A DNA stretch of 64,000 bases from Prionace glauca (lineage: Eukaryota; Chordata; Chondrichthyes; Carcharhiniformes; Carcharhinidae): assembly GCA_037974335.1 (NCBI GenBank), contig CM075733.1, positions 39,893,959 to 39,957,958 of the forward strand, read 5' to 3'. This document shows positions 1 to 10,121 of the stretch, one piece after another. A model generated the notes under the pieces. It did not search any database. It was not told the DNA's origin and saw only the letters and a list, made by a program, of their open reading frames with translations. Position 1 is the stretch's first letter. Each line of letters starts with the position of its first letter. A program made the translations under genes and the position numbers.

Positions 1-146
1 ATATGTGTCCTTGTGATGCCAAGGCATACAAGGCTACGGACCAAGTGCTGGAAATTGGGATTAGAATAGTTAGGTAGTTTGCCTTTAACTGGCGCAAATG
101 TGATGGGCTAAAGAGCCTTTTTCTGTGCTGTATACTTCTATGACAG
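1..146 (+). repeat. LINE 3' end fragment
   Basis: The sequence ends in GGGCTAAAGAGCC, TTTTTCTGTGCTGTA and a CTTCTATGA terminus. This is the CR1/L2-type LINE 3' tail seen again at 8155-8660 and 19677-19957. It is truncated by the window edge. Confidence 0.65.
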
Positions 147-874
147 TGTGTCATCAACATTACAACATCTTAACTATTGATGAATGCCAAGTATCAACTC
201 CTATTGAAGATTCATACCTGCCAGGGAACATTTCCACACCATTTCAGATTATCTGCCTTGCCTTTCGCACAGCGATAATATAACCTACAGAAAACACAAG
301 CACTGGAAATCAGAATCAATTACTAAACTGTGCCTCAGTCACACTTAGTAAATTTCGTTTACATTAACAAACAGGTACTAGATCAACAAGCTTACGTACA
401 AGAACAGCTCTGCACACGGGAGTGATTCTATGAGATAACCACAGAAAGACGACAATGTGGTATTTTGTGGAAATGACTCACAGTGATAAAAATGTCTAGA
501 ACACACAGTTTCTTAAAGCCCAAGTCCCGCAGTTGAATGGTCAAACTTTGGAATGAGAAAAGGCTAAACATCATCACCAGCTCATACCATCAGGAAGAGA
601 GATCATATCCAAAGGAATGAAACCAAAACCTGGTATAAACAAGGAACTGCATCCCAGGCACAAGATCTGGTTGCAAAACAGGTCTATCCTAATGTGTACA
701 TAGTACATAAGAAAGAGGAGCAGGAGTGAGCCATCTAGCCCTTCGAGTGTAAAATTATATGGTTACCCTTTCACCTGCTCCTTAGAATAAGAAACAAAAA
801 GTGCTACATGGATTTCATGGATTTTGATGTGAAATATCAACCAGAATTGCTTATATAACAATAATAAATCATAC
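147..874. other. TTF2 intron, nothing else recognised
   Basis: AT-rich single-copy-looking DNA. The only recognisable element is about 55 bp at 698-752, a minus-strand CR1 3' tail (GGAGCAGGAGTGAGCCATCT), a very short 5'-truncated copy. No further TTF2 exon was found. Confidence 0.5.
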
Positions 875-961
875 CGATAAGACTGGCCATCCTGTTTTCG
901 AGAGATGGCCTGAAGTTCTACAACCGAACCTTCATGTATCAGACAGTGAGACACAGGAATA
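875..961 (-). CDS. TTF2: TTF2 coding exon 3 (partial gene)
   Basis: The minus strand has a polypyrimidine tract and AG just above 961, then an exon that ends at a CG|GTATGA donor below 875. It is 87 nt, entered and left in phase 2. The first T completes the split codon GA|T from the previous exon, giving ADIPVSHC, then LIHEGSVVELQ and a run ending QSYR. As I remember human TTF2, the residues after the N-terminal GRF zinc finger read TDIPVSHCLLHEDFVVELQ and later EYR, so the match is close. TTF2 is an SNF2-family ATPase that releases RNA polymerase transcripts. The next exon lies below position 1; I found no candidate in 1-870. Confidence 0.93.
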
Positions 962-1049
962 CTGGGAAAGAAAAACAAACTACCAGTTATTGCAGATCAC
1001 ATAACTATTAGTGTAAATCTCATTATGAGGAGACAACAACAATAAAAGC

Positions 1050-1247
1050 AAATTGTTGTGGATGCTGGAATCTGAAACCAAACGAGAAAATGCTGGAAAA
1101 TCTCAGCAGGTCTGGCAGCATCTGTCAGAGACAGCTCAACTGGCTTTGACAAAAGGTCACCTGGACTCAAAACATCAGCTCTTTTCTCTCCTTACAGATG
1201 CTGCCAGACCTTCTGAGATTTTCCAGCATTTTCTCTTTCGGGAACAA
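1050..1247. repeat. Fold-back repeat, family P2
   Basis: The left arm (GAGAAAATGCTGG, CAGGTCTGGCAGCATCTGT) is mirrored by a right arm (ACAGATGCTGCCAGACC, TTTCCAGCATTTTCTC) around a loop with ACAAAAGGTCACC. It is the same family as 45063-45310 and the partial copies at 6292, 7036 and 22125. Confidence 0.75.
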
Positions 1248-1397
1248 CAACAAAATGCCCAAGCTGAAATATAATAAAAATTTACTAGATGAGGCATTGC
1301 AATTTGTCTCAGTCTCTCTGTACTCGGGAATAAGTTGGAGTTGGGGAAGGAAATCAGTTAAGGTCCTCACAGTTAACAGTTATCCTGGTGATCCCCT

Positions 1398-1683
1398 CTC
1401 ATTCTAAACTCCAGCGAACACAATGCCAACTGACTTGCATTCTCTTCAGTCCCACCACCCCAGGAATCAATTTGGTAAACTTTTGTTGCACTCCCACTTT
1501 AGCAAGAACATCCGTCCTGAGATAAGGAAAACAAAACTGCACACAATATTCCAAGTGTGGTCTCATCAAGCCCCTGTACAATTGCAACAAGACATCCTGA
1601 CTCTTGTACTCAAATCCTCTTATTATGAAAGCCAACATACCATTTACCGTCTTTACCACCTACTGCACCTGCGTGCATTCAGA
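1398..1683 (-). repeat. CR1-type LINE fragment
   Basis: Minus-strand translation gives YKSQDVLLQLYRGLMRPHLE followed by YCVQFC, matching the CR1 segment YKSREVLLQLYRALVRPQLE found in better copies of this window. Old and interrupted. Confidence 0.8.
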
Positions 1684-2079
1684 TAATTGCAAAGGGTGCA
1701 GGAGGGGATGTCTACAAACAAATTAGTAGATTATTTTTATTTGTATCCACATTGAGCTAAGGCAATACAATTCAATAAACTCATACAAAATCAGAGGGTG
1801 GTATATAATAGAAGCAAAGGTGGGCTGGGGGGGGGGGGGGTCACACCCATCGGCAGAAGAAGTGGCTGTAACTCCGCGTTGCCTCCTTTGGGGAAGGCCT
1901 CCAAATGAAGTGCCAATCAGGCACTTCCCCAGATCAAAGAATCCAGATGTGAAGCCCCACAACTCCAAGATGGCACTGGAGCGAGGCAACTTCTTACAAG
2001 CTGTACCCAGCAAAACTTCTAATTCTATCTTTTACTCTCGTTCTGTGCTTCTAAACTTCATTCTAATTCTTTTAAACCC
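1684..2079. other. TTF2 intron with a G14 run
   Basis: Unclassified sequence with an uninterrupted run of 14 G at 1827-1840. The GC-richer stretch after it (about 1841-2000) looks repetitive, but I cannot assign a family. Confidence 0.4.
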
Positions 2080-2283
2080 TCGAACAATGCTTTAACGAAA
2101 TTTCTTAAATGGACTTATCTTGCATTAAGTTGATCTTTCTCTACACCCTAGCTATTACTGTAACACAACATTCTGCACTCTTTCATTTCCTTCTCTATGA
2201 ATGTTATGCTTTGTCTGTACAGCATGCAAGAAACAATACTTTTCATAGTATGCCAATGCATGTGACAATAATAAATCAAATCA
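2080..2283 (+). repeat. L2-like LINE 3' end
   Basis: Contains TTTGTCTGTACAGCATGC, GAAACAATACTTTTCAT and ends TGTGACAATAATAAATCAAA. The same 3' end recurs at 23675-23900 and 28930-29188 on plus and, reversed, at 10855 and 55590. Confidence 0.75.
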
Positions 2284-2805
2284 CTTGACAATCGGGGATC
2301 AGTAGCTTTCACTGCTCAGTGGCGCCACCAGAAAGCAGTGACTGCTACCAGTAATGCATCAAATCAAGGCTCAGCAGTATCACTGGAGTCAGAGACACAA
2401 GTGGGTGATGTGAGGTGGGGAAGGAATGAATAGCCCTTAGCAGGCACTCCCTTCTCGATGCTGGATCAATCAGACCTGGAGAGTCCTTGAACAACGTATC
2501 TTCCTGGAAACCTGCATGCATACCCAACAATGTTTGCTTTCTAGCATAGCGAATCACCATTCGCTGCAGCAGAATGAGGCCCTCAAATGGACAATAACCG
2601 CCATTTAAAGACATCAATTCATGGTGAGGCAGAAAGGCTATCCACAGGCTTTTCTGCCACTTACTTTATTGGGACTGAGACAGGTAGGTGACAGGTTACC
2701 CACCTACCACCCTCCTGTCTGATTAAATCTCTCCCCCCGCCCTGACCACCCCACACACACACATAAGCTTGGCCCTAAATTCCATCCACTATGTCAAGAT
2801 AATCT
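2284..2805. other. TTF2 intron, unclassified
   Basis: No gene seen. A short CA run lies near 2752. Short ORFs here have no recognisable domain. Confidence 0.35.
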
Positions 2806-3281
2806 AAATGGTAAATAGCTGAGGCCCCAGCACCGACCCCTGGGGCACTCCACTAGTCACCAACCGCCAATCCGAATAGCACCCATTAACCCCCACTCTC
2901 TGCCTCCTATTTGATAACCAATCTTCTATCCACGCTAACACCCTACCCCCAACTCCATGCCCCCTTACCTTCTACAATAACCTCTTGTGAGGTACCTTGT
3001 CAAACGCCTTCTGAAAATCAAGAAAGACCACATCCACCGGCTCTCCTCTATCCACCGCCCTAGACACATCCTCATAGAACTCCAATAAATTTGTCAGACA
3101 CGACTTCCCCTTAACGAAACCTTGCTGCGTCTGCTCTATCAAGCAATTCCCCTCAAGATGCCTCGCTATTTCCTCCTTGATGACGGATTCTAATATTTTA
3201 CCTACAACAGACGTTAAACTAACCGGCCTATAATTCCCTTCCTTTTGCCTGGCACCCTTCTTAAACAATGGCGTAACATTA
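2806..3281 (-). repeat. CR1 LINE reverse-transcriptase segment, inverted
   Basis: Minus-strand translation includes NYRPVSLTSVVGKILESVIK, GFVKGKSCLTNLLEFY, VVFLDFQKAFDKVPHKRLL. These are CR1-clade reverse-transcriptase core motifs. The copy starts at VTPLFKKG and stops at the position equal to LFTIY, and lies head-on against the plus-strand CR1 that follows. Confidence 0.9.
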
Positions 3282-4606
3282 GAGGTGAAGGAAAGTGTTA
3301 AATTAAAAGCGGAGGTGTTTAGAGTAGCTAAGAGGATTGGGAGAGGTTTAAATGTCAACAAAGATTGACAAAGAAGTTGATAAAGAAGGGTAGGAGAAAC
3401 TATGAAACTGGGCTAGCGCTTAATATAAAAAAGGATAGCAAGAGTTTTCATAAATATATAAAAAGGAAGAGGCTGCCGAGGGTGAACGTTGGGCCCTTAG
3501 AGGATGAGAGGGGGTTTTAGTGGTAGGGGATGGGGAAATGGCTGAGGTCTTGAATAACTTTTTTGTTTCGGTCTTCACGGAGGAAGATGTGAATAATTTG
3601 CCAGGTGTTAGCGGTGGAAAGGTGTTAGGACTGGAGGGTCTCAATGACATTATTGTTACTAGAGAGGCGGTGCTTGACAGACTGGAGGGACTGATTGTGG
3701 ACAAGTCCCCAGGACCGGAGGAAACCGAGTGTATGGTGTCGAAATTTGCTGATGACACCAAGATTGGGGGAATGGCAAATTGTGCGGAGGGTGTGGAGAG
3801 TCTGCAGAAGGATCTAGATAGGCTGGGCGAATGGGCCAGCAAATGGCAAATGGAATTTAATGTTGGCAAGTGCGAGGTGGTCCACTTTGGTAGGAATAAT
3901 GGTAGGCATGAGTCGCAAAAACCCAGCTTGCAGGTGCAGCAGGTGGTCAGGAAGGCGAATGGGATGCTGGCCTTCATAGCAAAGGGGATTGAATATAAAA
4001 GTAGGGAGGTCTTGCTGCAGCTGTATAGGGCATTGGTGAGGCCGCAGCTGGAGTACTGTGTGCAGTTTTGGGCGCCGCACCTGCGCAAGGATGTTTTGGC
4101 CCTGGAGGGAGTGCAGAGGAGGTTTACTCGGCTGATACCGGAGTTGAGGGGATTGAGCTATGAGGAGAGGCTGAATAAACTAGGCTTGTACTCGTTAGAG
4201 TTTAGAAGAATGAGGGGAGATCTCATTGAGACGTTTCAGATGATGAATGGGATGGATAGGATAGAGGTGGAGAGACTGTTCCCGCTCAAAAAAGGCAGTA
4301 GGACTAGGGGGCACAGCCTCAAGATAAAGGGGGGCGGTTTAGAACAGAGTTGAGGAGGAACTTCTTCACTCAAAGGGTGGTGAATCTCTGGAATTCTCTG
4401 CCCGTTGAAGTGGTGGAGGCTGCCTCGCTAAATATTTTTAAGAAACGGGTTGATGGGTTTTTGATAAGAGAAGGGATTAAGGGTTATGGGGAGAGGGCGG
4501 GAAGGTGGAGCTGAGTCACGACAGATCAGCCATGATCTTATTGAATGGCGGGGCAGGCTCGAAGGGCCAGATGGCCTACTCCTGCTCCTATTTCTTATGT
4601 TCTTAA
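3282..4606 (+). repeat. CR1 LINE with internal deletions
   Basis: Plus-strand CR1 from the pre-RT region (NNFFVSVFTEED, VDKSPGPE) which jumps to ECMVSKFADDTKIGG and continues through EYCVQFWAPHLRKDVLALEG to the 3' end GATGGCCTACTCCTGCTCC plus TTCTTATGTTCTTA. The catalytic RT core is missing between SPGPE and ECMVSKF. A second short segment (KDYYLGGEKLQQ and after) is missing near 3907. Confidence 0.9.
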
Positions 4607-5377
4607 GGACTATTACTTAGGTGGTGAAAAACTGCAGCAGGCGACAGTGCAGAGGGACCTTGGGGTCTTTGTGCACGAGTCGCAAAAACCCAGCTTGAGG
4701 TGCAGCAGGTGGTCAGGAAGGCGAATGGGATGCTGGCCTTCATAGTGAGGGGGATTGAGTATAAAAGTAGGGAGGTCTTGCTGCGGCTGTATAGGGCATT
4801 GGTGAGGCCGCAGCTGGAGTACTGTGTGCAGTTTTGGTCGCCGCACTTACGCAAGGATATTTTGGCCTTGGAGGGAGTGCAGAGGAGATTTACTAGGCTG
4901 ATGCCAGAGTTGAGGGGGTTGAGCTATGAGGAGAGGCTGAATAAAATAGGCATGTACTCGTTAGAGTTTAGAAGAATGAGGGGAGATCTCATTGAGACAT
5001 ATAAGATGATGAATGGGATGGATAGGATAGAGGTGGAGAGACTCTTCCCGCTCAGAAAGGACAGTGGACTAGGGGGTACAGCCTCAAGATAAAGGGGGGG
5101 CGGTTTAGAACGGAGTTGAGGAGGAACTTCTTCACTCAAAGGGTGGTGAATCTCTGGAATTCTCTGCCCGTTGAGGTGGTGGAGCTGCCTCGCTAAATAT
5201 TTTTAAGAAGCGGGTTGATGGGTTTTTGAAAAGTGAGGGGATTAATGGTTATGGGGAGAGGACGGGAATGTGGAACTGAACCACGACAGATCAGCCATGA
5301 TCTTACTGAATGGCAGGGCAGGCTCGAAGGGCTAGATGGCCGATTCCTGCTCCTATTTCTAATGTTATGTCTTATGA
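4607..5377 (+). repeat. CR1 LINE, second adjacent copy
   Basis: Begins exactly at GGACTATTACTTAGG (KDYYLGGEKLQQATVQRDLG), which is the point deleted in the upstream copy. It runs to the CR1 3' end at about 5377. Reading frames are broken by small indels, for example near 4698 and 5070. Confidence 0.9.
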
Positions 5378-5693
5378 GAATAGGAGATATTTCCTAGGGA
5401 TGCACACCTCGGTATTTGGAACCTTCCTCAGCAACTCTCCATAACTAGAAACATGGGGAGGGATAGACAATGGGAGAATAAAGCCTCATGTATTGATCAG
5501 TCATTGAGATCTACTGTGGGGAAACATAAACTCTCAATTTCTAGCAACCCCTCAAATTCAATATCAAGTTTTACACCAAAAGTTTCCAACTGGGTTTAAA
5601 AGGTTGCACCTTAAATGTTCCAACACAAAAAATTCTCAACAGGACATTACTATTTTCTCCTCTATATTGTGAAGTAGAACAGGCAATACATAC

Positions 5694-5805
5694 TCAGCAA
5701 GCTGTGTGAATGCACACGGTGAACTATCTCGGTTTCCGCAGATATAGAAACTCTTTCCTTTGGTTGCTCCATCTCTCACACCTGTCTTCAGAAAACAGGG
5801 TGTTC
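5694..5805 (-). CDS. TTF2: TTF2 coding exon 2, GRF zinc finger
   Basis: The exon follows a pyrimidine-rich acceptor (TCCTGTAG) and ends at a TGA|GTATGT donor. It is 112 nt, entered in phase 1 and left in phase 2. It reads [20 protein letters not shown], then IC, then a loop with CAFTQLA. This is the GRF-type zinc finger that opens vertebrate TTF2 (human, from memory, [20 protein letters not shown] then VC). Three of the four probable zinc-binding cysteines are here; the first is in exon 1. The loop between the last two cysteines is slightly longer than I remember in human. An ATG-initiated ORF covers the exon but begins in the intron, so its start is not the real one. Confidence 0.95.
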
Positions 5806-5854
5806 CTACAGGACACAATCAAGAAAAGAGTTAGGGCAAGGAAATAAAAATAAG

Positions 5855-6195
5855 GAAAACTTGTACTTATACAGCACTTGTCATAAGTTCAGGACTTCAG
5901 CCAATGAAGTACTTTTGAACTCAGTGGCCTAACATAGTAGTCATGACAGTCAATCTGCTCATTGAAAATGCCAACAAACGATGAAATAAATTAGACCACA
6001 TGCTTCAAGTGTTGGCTTAAGAGTAAATATTGGCTAGGCTTCAGCAGAATTCCCTTGCTCTTTTGCAAATAGTGCAAGTGATCTTTTACATCCACGTGGA
6101 AGATAGACTTAGCTTAAAATCTCATCCAAAGATGCCCCCTCCAATAGTGCAGTACTTTGGGTACTGCTCTTAAGAGTGCCCCATCCCCCTCAAAT
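5855..6195 (+). repeat. Interspersed repeat X (tRNA-like 3' end family)
   Basis: Pattern TTGTACTTATACAGCACTTG, CAGCCAATGAAGTACTTTTG, then TCTTTTACATCCACGTGG. A second copy at 11902-12215 ends ACCAACTGAGCTATGG, resembling a tRNA 5' part reversed. Reverse-oriented pieces lie at 28741-28823 and 30157-30290. The class was not determined. Confidence 0.6.
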
Positions 6196-6291
6196 ATTCA
6201 CTCCACTTGAAAAGACATATATGCACTATTTATCCAGTTCACCTCATCTATGGACATATTAATCATACAAAAGTAGAAGCAAAAAAAAAGC

Positions 6292-6430
6292 ACAGATGTT
6301 GGAGACCTTAAGTAAAAGCAGAAAATGCTGGAAACCGTCACTTGGCCAGGCACCATTTGTGAAGAGCAAAAGACTTGTTTCATTTTGATGAAATCTCATT
6401 TTGCTGAAAGACCTTTGTTAAATGTTGCCA
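6292..6430. repeat. Partial fold-back repeat P2
   Basis: AGCAGAAAATGCTGGAAA with a degraded continuation. One arm only. Confidence 0.45.
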
Positions 6431-6510
6431 ACACTTCCAGTTTTTATCGCATTTGTTGTGAACAAGGCAGTTTCACAGATGAATAATCAGCAACAAAATG
6501 AATCTGCAAT

Positions 6511-6796
6511 TGACAGCACGATGGCACAGTGATTAGCACTGCTGCCTCACAGCACCAGGGTTCAATTTCCAGCTTGGGTCAGTGTCTCTGTGGATTTCCT
6601 CTGGGTGCTCCGATTTCTACCTGCAGTCCAAGAATGTGCTGGTTAGGTGGATTGGCCATGCTAACTTGCCCCTTAACATCAAGGGAACTAGCTAGAGTAA
6701 ATGCATGGGGTTATGAGGATAGGGCCTGCGTGGGATTGTGGTTGGTGCAGACTCGATGGGCCGAATGGCCTTTGTGCACTGTTAGGATTCTACGAT
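6511..6796 (+). repeat. tRNA-headed SINE, CR1-type tail
   Basis: Head GATGGCACAGTGATTAGCAC (A-box-like) and GGGTTCAATTTCC (B-box-like), body GGTGCTCCGATTTC and GTTAGGTGGATTGGCCATGC, tail GATGGGCCGAATGGCC and GGATTCTACGA. It lies inside TTF2 intron 1. Confidence 0.85.
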
Positions 6797-7035
6797 AATT
6801 ACCAATGCTCTGTATTTCTTCCAGTTTTCCAGCATATAGGGTTTTTTGACAATAATTTGATAGTCATGATTGGAAAGTGTCAGGTGTGAGAAACGGTAAC
6901 TTTGCAATGACTTGGGAGTTAGGAGCAAGGGAGAAGGCAAGGTGGAATTGTAGCTAAGCAGGACATACATGTTATATTGAAACCAGAAAGAATTTTTGAT
7001 GATGCTGGTGGGTGAGGAAAGAAAGTTGGCTAACA

Positions 7036-7859
7036 CAGAGAATTCAAACCAAAAAAGAAAATACTAGACATGCTTAGCAGGTCTGGCAGCATGCATGGAG
7101 AGAGAAACAGCTAAACGTTAAAAAGAACACCAAAAAGGAAGGTTGACAATCGGGTGGAGAGCAGGAAAGATTAAATGGTGACAGAGCACATGGTGCAAGA
7201 TCAAAAGAAATGGCAATGGCACAAATGAAAGAAACAAAAGATGCCTCCAGATATGAATGGCAGAATGATAAAACAAGGGAAAAACCAAAACCAGCAAAGA
7301 AAACAGAAACAGACGTTACAGTCTATAATTGTGGAACTCCATGTTGAGTCCAGAAGGCTGTACAGTACCCAATTGAACAATGAAGTGTTGATCCCCAAAT
7401 TTACACTGTATGAGACTGAGGACAGAAAGGTTAGAGTGGGAGCAAGTCGCATAATTCAAATGACATGGTGACTGAAAAGTTCAGGCGATACTTTGAACTG
7501 AGAAAAAGTTTTCCACAACGCAGTCACCCAAACTGTATTCGGTCTCTCCCCAGTTGTGAGCAAATTGTCAACACAAGTAAATCATTTCACCTGAAAGGCT
7601 ACAGATGGCGAGAAAGGAGGCAAGTGGCTCTAAGAAGAGATAGTGGTAATGGACGAGCGGACCACAGTGTTGCAGCAGGAATGGTCTCTACAGAATGCTG
7701 AAAGCAGAGGGGAAGATGTATTTTGCGGTGGCATCTCTCTGGAGGATGATTCAATAAATATAGAGGCTAGTGGGCAGGATGGTGGAGACAAGAAGAACTA
7801 TTGTCAGAATGCCAGGCAATGTTATTTAAGACTGGCAAAATAATCAAGAGTAACATGGT
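7036..7859. repeat. P2 fragment followed by unclassified repeat-like DNA
   Basis: 7036-7130 carries a P2 arm (CAGGTCTGGCAGCATGCATG). The following stretch to about 7830 (GAGTGGGAGCAAGTCGC, ACGCAGTCACCCAAACTG) feels repeat-derived and is often linked to P2, but I cannot name its family. No coding evidence. Confidence 0.4.
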
Positions 7860-8118
7860 GAAAAATATCTTTATACAGATAGTGTTAGGATGTGGAAAGC
7901 ACTACCAGAGAATGTAATGGAGGCAGATTCAATAAGGACTTTCAAAACTGGATTACTTAAGCATCTACAGAGTAAAGAGAAATGCTGGCTTTTGGGGATG
8001 GGGAGGGGGGAAGAATAAAGGCAGGAGTGTGTGGAGGTTAACTGAGATGCTGGTGCAAAGAACTGGCAGGAATGTAACAGGCTAAATGATTTTTTATGCT
8101 GTAACCAGTCCATGATGC
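7860..8118 (+). repeat. LINE 3' end fragment
   Basis: Contains GGAGGCAGATTCAATAAGG, TTTCAAAACTGGATTA and TTTTTATGCTGTAACC, the decayed equivalent of LINE C-terminal coding and 3' tail. Confidence 0.5.
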
Positions 8119-8154
8119 TATCAGGTTTCTGGGAGAACTCATTGTCTTCTGGTC

Positions 8155-8660
8155 ATTACTTATTAATGATATTATTAAACTAGAAAGAGTTCAGGAAAGA
8201 TTTACTAGGATGCTACCAGGGTTTGATGGCTCAAGCTATAAGGAGGTTGGATAGACTGGGACTTTTTTCTCTGGAGCATAGGAGGGATGCTTTTATAGAG
8301 GTCTATAAAATAATGAGGGGCACAGATCAGCTAGATAGTCAATATCTTTTCCCAAAGGAACTAGTCTAAAACTACAGGGTATAGGTTTAAGGTGAAAGGG
8401 GAGAGATTCAGAAGTGTCCAGAGGGGCAATTCTTTCACACAGAGGGTGGTGAGTCTCTGGAACAAGCTGCCAGAGTTAGTTGTAGAGGCAGATACAATTT
8501 TCTCTTTCAAAAAACATTTAGACAGTTAGATGGGTAAGACGAGTGTAGAGGGATCTGGCCAAATGTAGGCAATTGGGATTAGCTTAGGGGTTTAAAACAA
8601 AGAGCAGCATAGACAAGTTGGGCTGAAGGGCGTGTTTCCATGCTGTAAACCTCTATGACT
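8155..8660 (+). repeat. LINE 3' end, CR1/L2-type
   Basis: Contains AGATTTACTAGGATGCTACC, AGAGGGTGGTGAGTCTCTGG (the RVVSLW.. segment), GACAAGTTGGGCTGAAGGGC and CATGCTGTAAACCTCTATGA. Degenerate ORF2 C-terminus plus 3' tail. Confidence 0.8.
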
Positions 8661-8812
8661 GGAGTGGGAAATCAGCAGGATAAGTGATCTCCAAAATTTA
8701 ATGAGAACATTCAGTGATGATTTGCAGTTTGGCACATTTTGTAACAGTGAAATGGGTCTGTGTGAATATAATCTTTCCCCTGTGGTTTTGAAGTTACAAA
8801 GGGAAAGTGGTC

Positions 8813-9044
8813 CCAGAATTATATAGCGCAGAAGAGGCCCTTCGGCCCATTAGGTCTGCACCGAAACATTACAAACACCTGAATTCCTACCTCTGGTAGC
8901 TCCAGTTTCCCCTCAGTTCAAAAATACATGGGTTATCTTGTCTGGCTATATTAAATTGACCCCAACTATCATAGGGATTAGCAGAGTAAGTATGAGAGAG
9001 ATCAGGGGAAATAGGGCCTAGATTGTTGTCAGTGTAAACTCCAT
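8813..9044 (+). repeat. SINE 3' part, left side of an interrupted copy
   Basis: SINE-like body (AATACATGGGTTATC, GGGATTAGCAGAGTAAG, AATAGGGCCTA, TTGTTGTCAGTG) cut at ACTCCAT by the U2-headed element. It resumes at 9383-9424 (TCGTTCGGCACTGTAGTGAT, TCTACGATGA). Confidence 0.7.
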
Positions 9045-9375
9045 TTTTTTTTTTTACCCCTTTATTCCAATCTAATCAAGTCAAATTAAACCCAATTCAG
9101 AGTCCCAACAAGTTGGGACATTCCCGATCCAAGCTGACAAGACAGGTCTCCTGTCTTGGGCTTGATCTACATGATCCAAGCTGACTGGAGTAGGTGTAGC
9201 TCCTCCTCCAGGGCTTGATCCAATTTGCATCTTAGCCAAAAGGCCGAGATGCCGGTTTAAAAAATTGCTTCAAATGAAGCTGAATTGCAACCCAATGACT
9301 TCAATCAAGTGCAGCATGTCGACCCCACACTTGATCAACACCAACAGACTACACTTGATCTTAGCCAAAAGGCCG
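9045..9375 (-). repeat. U2 snRNA-headed SINE, copy 1 (dimeric head)
   Basis: Read on minus, it starts TCGGCCTTTTGGCTAAGATC then AAGTGTAGT, the 5' end of U2 snRNA. About 115 bp later a second U2-like unit appears (GGCATCTCGGCCTTTTGGCT, AAGATGCAAATTGGATCAAG), then a unique body, ending in a poly-A (T12 on plus). It is flanked by 7-bp direct repeats ACTCCAT at 9038-9044 and 9376-9382 and interrupts an older SINE. A true U2 gene is excluded because U2 similarity stops after about 30 nt. Confidence 0.85.
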
Positions 9376-9830
9376 ACTCCATAGGCTGAAAAGCCTCGTT
9401 CGGCACTGTAGTGATTCTACGATGAGGTGGAGTTCAGGTGTTTCTAATGTGTCTCGTTCGGTCCGTCCCCACCCCCAGGGGTGCAGTGGCCTCAGTGCCC
9501 CTCCCACATCAAGGGAAACAATGCCCTGTCCAGCCTCTAGTATGTGCGCCTCTTTCTCTCTCCCCCCACCCCATTCTGTCCGGGCTCATGCCTCTGGCCA
9601 TCACCGTACCACGTGGGCCGGAGCCAGACATTCTGCACTCTGATTGGACTAAACCCCCAACTGCTCCTGATTAGTCACTCCATCCACCAATTAAATCGTT
9701 CAGGGCCGGCAATCCGGTTCCAACTTCCGGCGCAATAGATTCCGCTATCCCTCCGTTCACTCACTCACACACATATATATATATACGTGTGTATGTATAT
9801 AGTCAGGCTGTGGTGGATATTTAAACATAC

Positions 9831-9858
9831 CGTGTTCTTCGCATAGCACCGTCTCCAT
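9831..9858 (-). CDS. TTF2: TTF2 coding exon 1 (start codon)
   Basis: This very short first coding exon starts with ATG at 9858-9856 and encodes METVLCEEH plus the first base of a Gly codon. It ends at a strong CACG|GTATGT donor, phase 1. Joined in phase to the exon at 5805 it gives [18 protein letters not shown], matching human MEEVRCPEHGTFCFLKTG as I remember it. The Cys at residue 6 is probably the first zinc ligand of the GRF finger, so the finger is split by a 4-kb intron. The ATG context (GGGGAATGG) is reasonable. It sits in CpG-rich promoter DNA, as expected for a housekeeping gene. Confidence 0.9.
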
Positions 9859-10085
9859 TCCCCTCCGCTCACCGAGCCAACTCCACGACCTTAGCCCTGC
9901 CCACAACTGTCACGTGATTCAAGCTGCCAATCAGGCGCCGTCCACCTCGGCTGCATCCGGGCATTAGAATTTAAAATTTCTGACGGTTAACGGCCACGGG
10001 GGGTAGGAGCCATTCAGAATGCGGGACGGACAGTGGGTGGGGTTTAAAGCCCCTCCTCTCTTTCTATCGCGCTCTCTCTGGGGTC

Positions 10086-10109
10086 ATGGCAGCCCAGAGC
10101 CCAAAGAGT
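10086..10109 (+). CDS. Possible first exon of a divergent transcript
   Basis: In the TTF2 CpG island, on the opposite strand, an ATG with good context (GTCATGG) opens MAAQSPKS and meets a consensus donor GTGAGT at 10110. A bidirectional promoter would explain it. There is no second exon or homology that I recognise, so this is tentative and may be chance. Confidence 0.2.
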
Positions 10110-10121
10110 GTGAGTGTCTAT

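Noticed and set aside
5636-5818. 60-codon ORF as a stand-alone zinc-finger gene
   Set aside because: Its ends run into intron sequence; only 5694-5805 is exon, fitting TTF2 splice phases.
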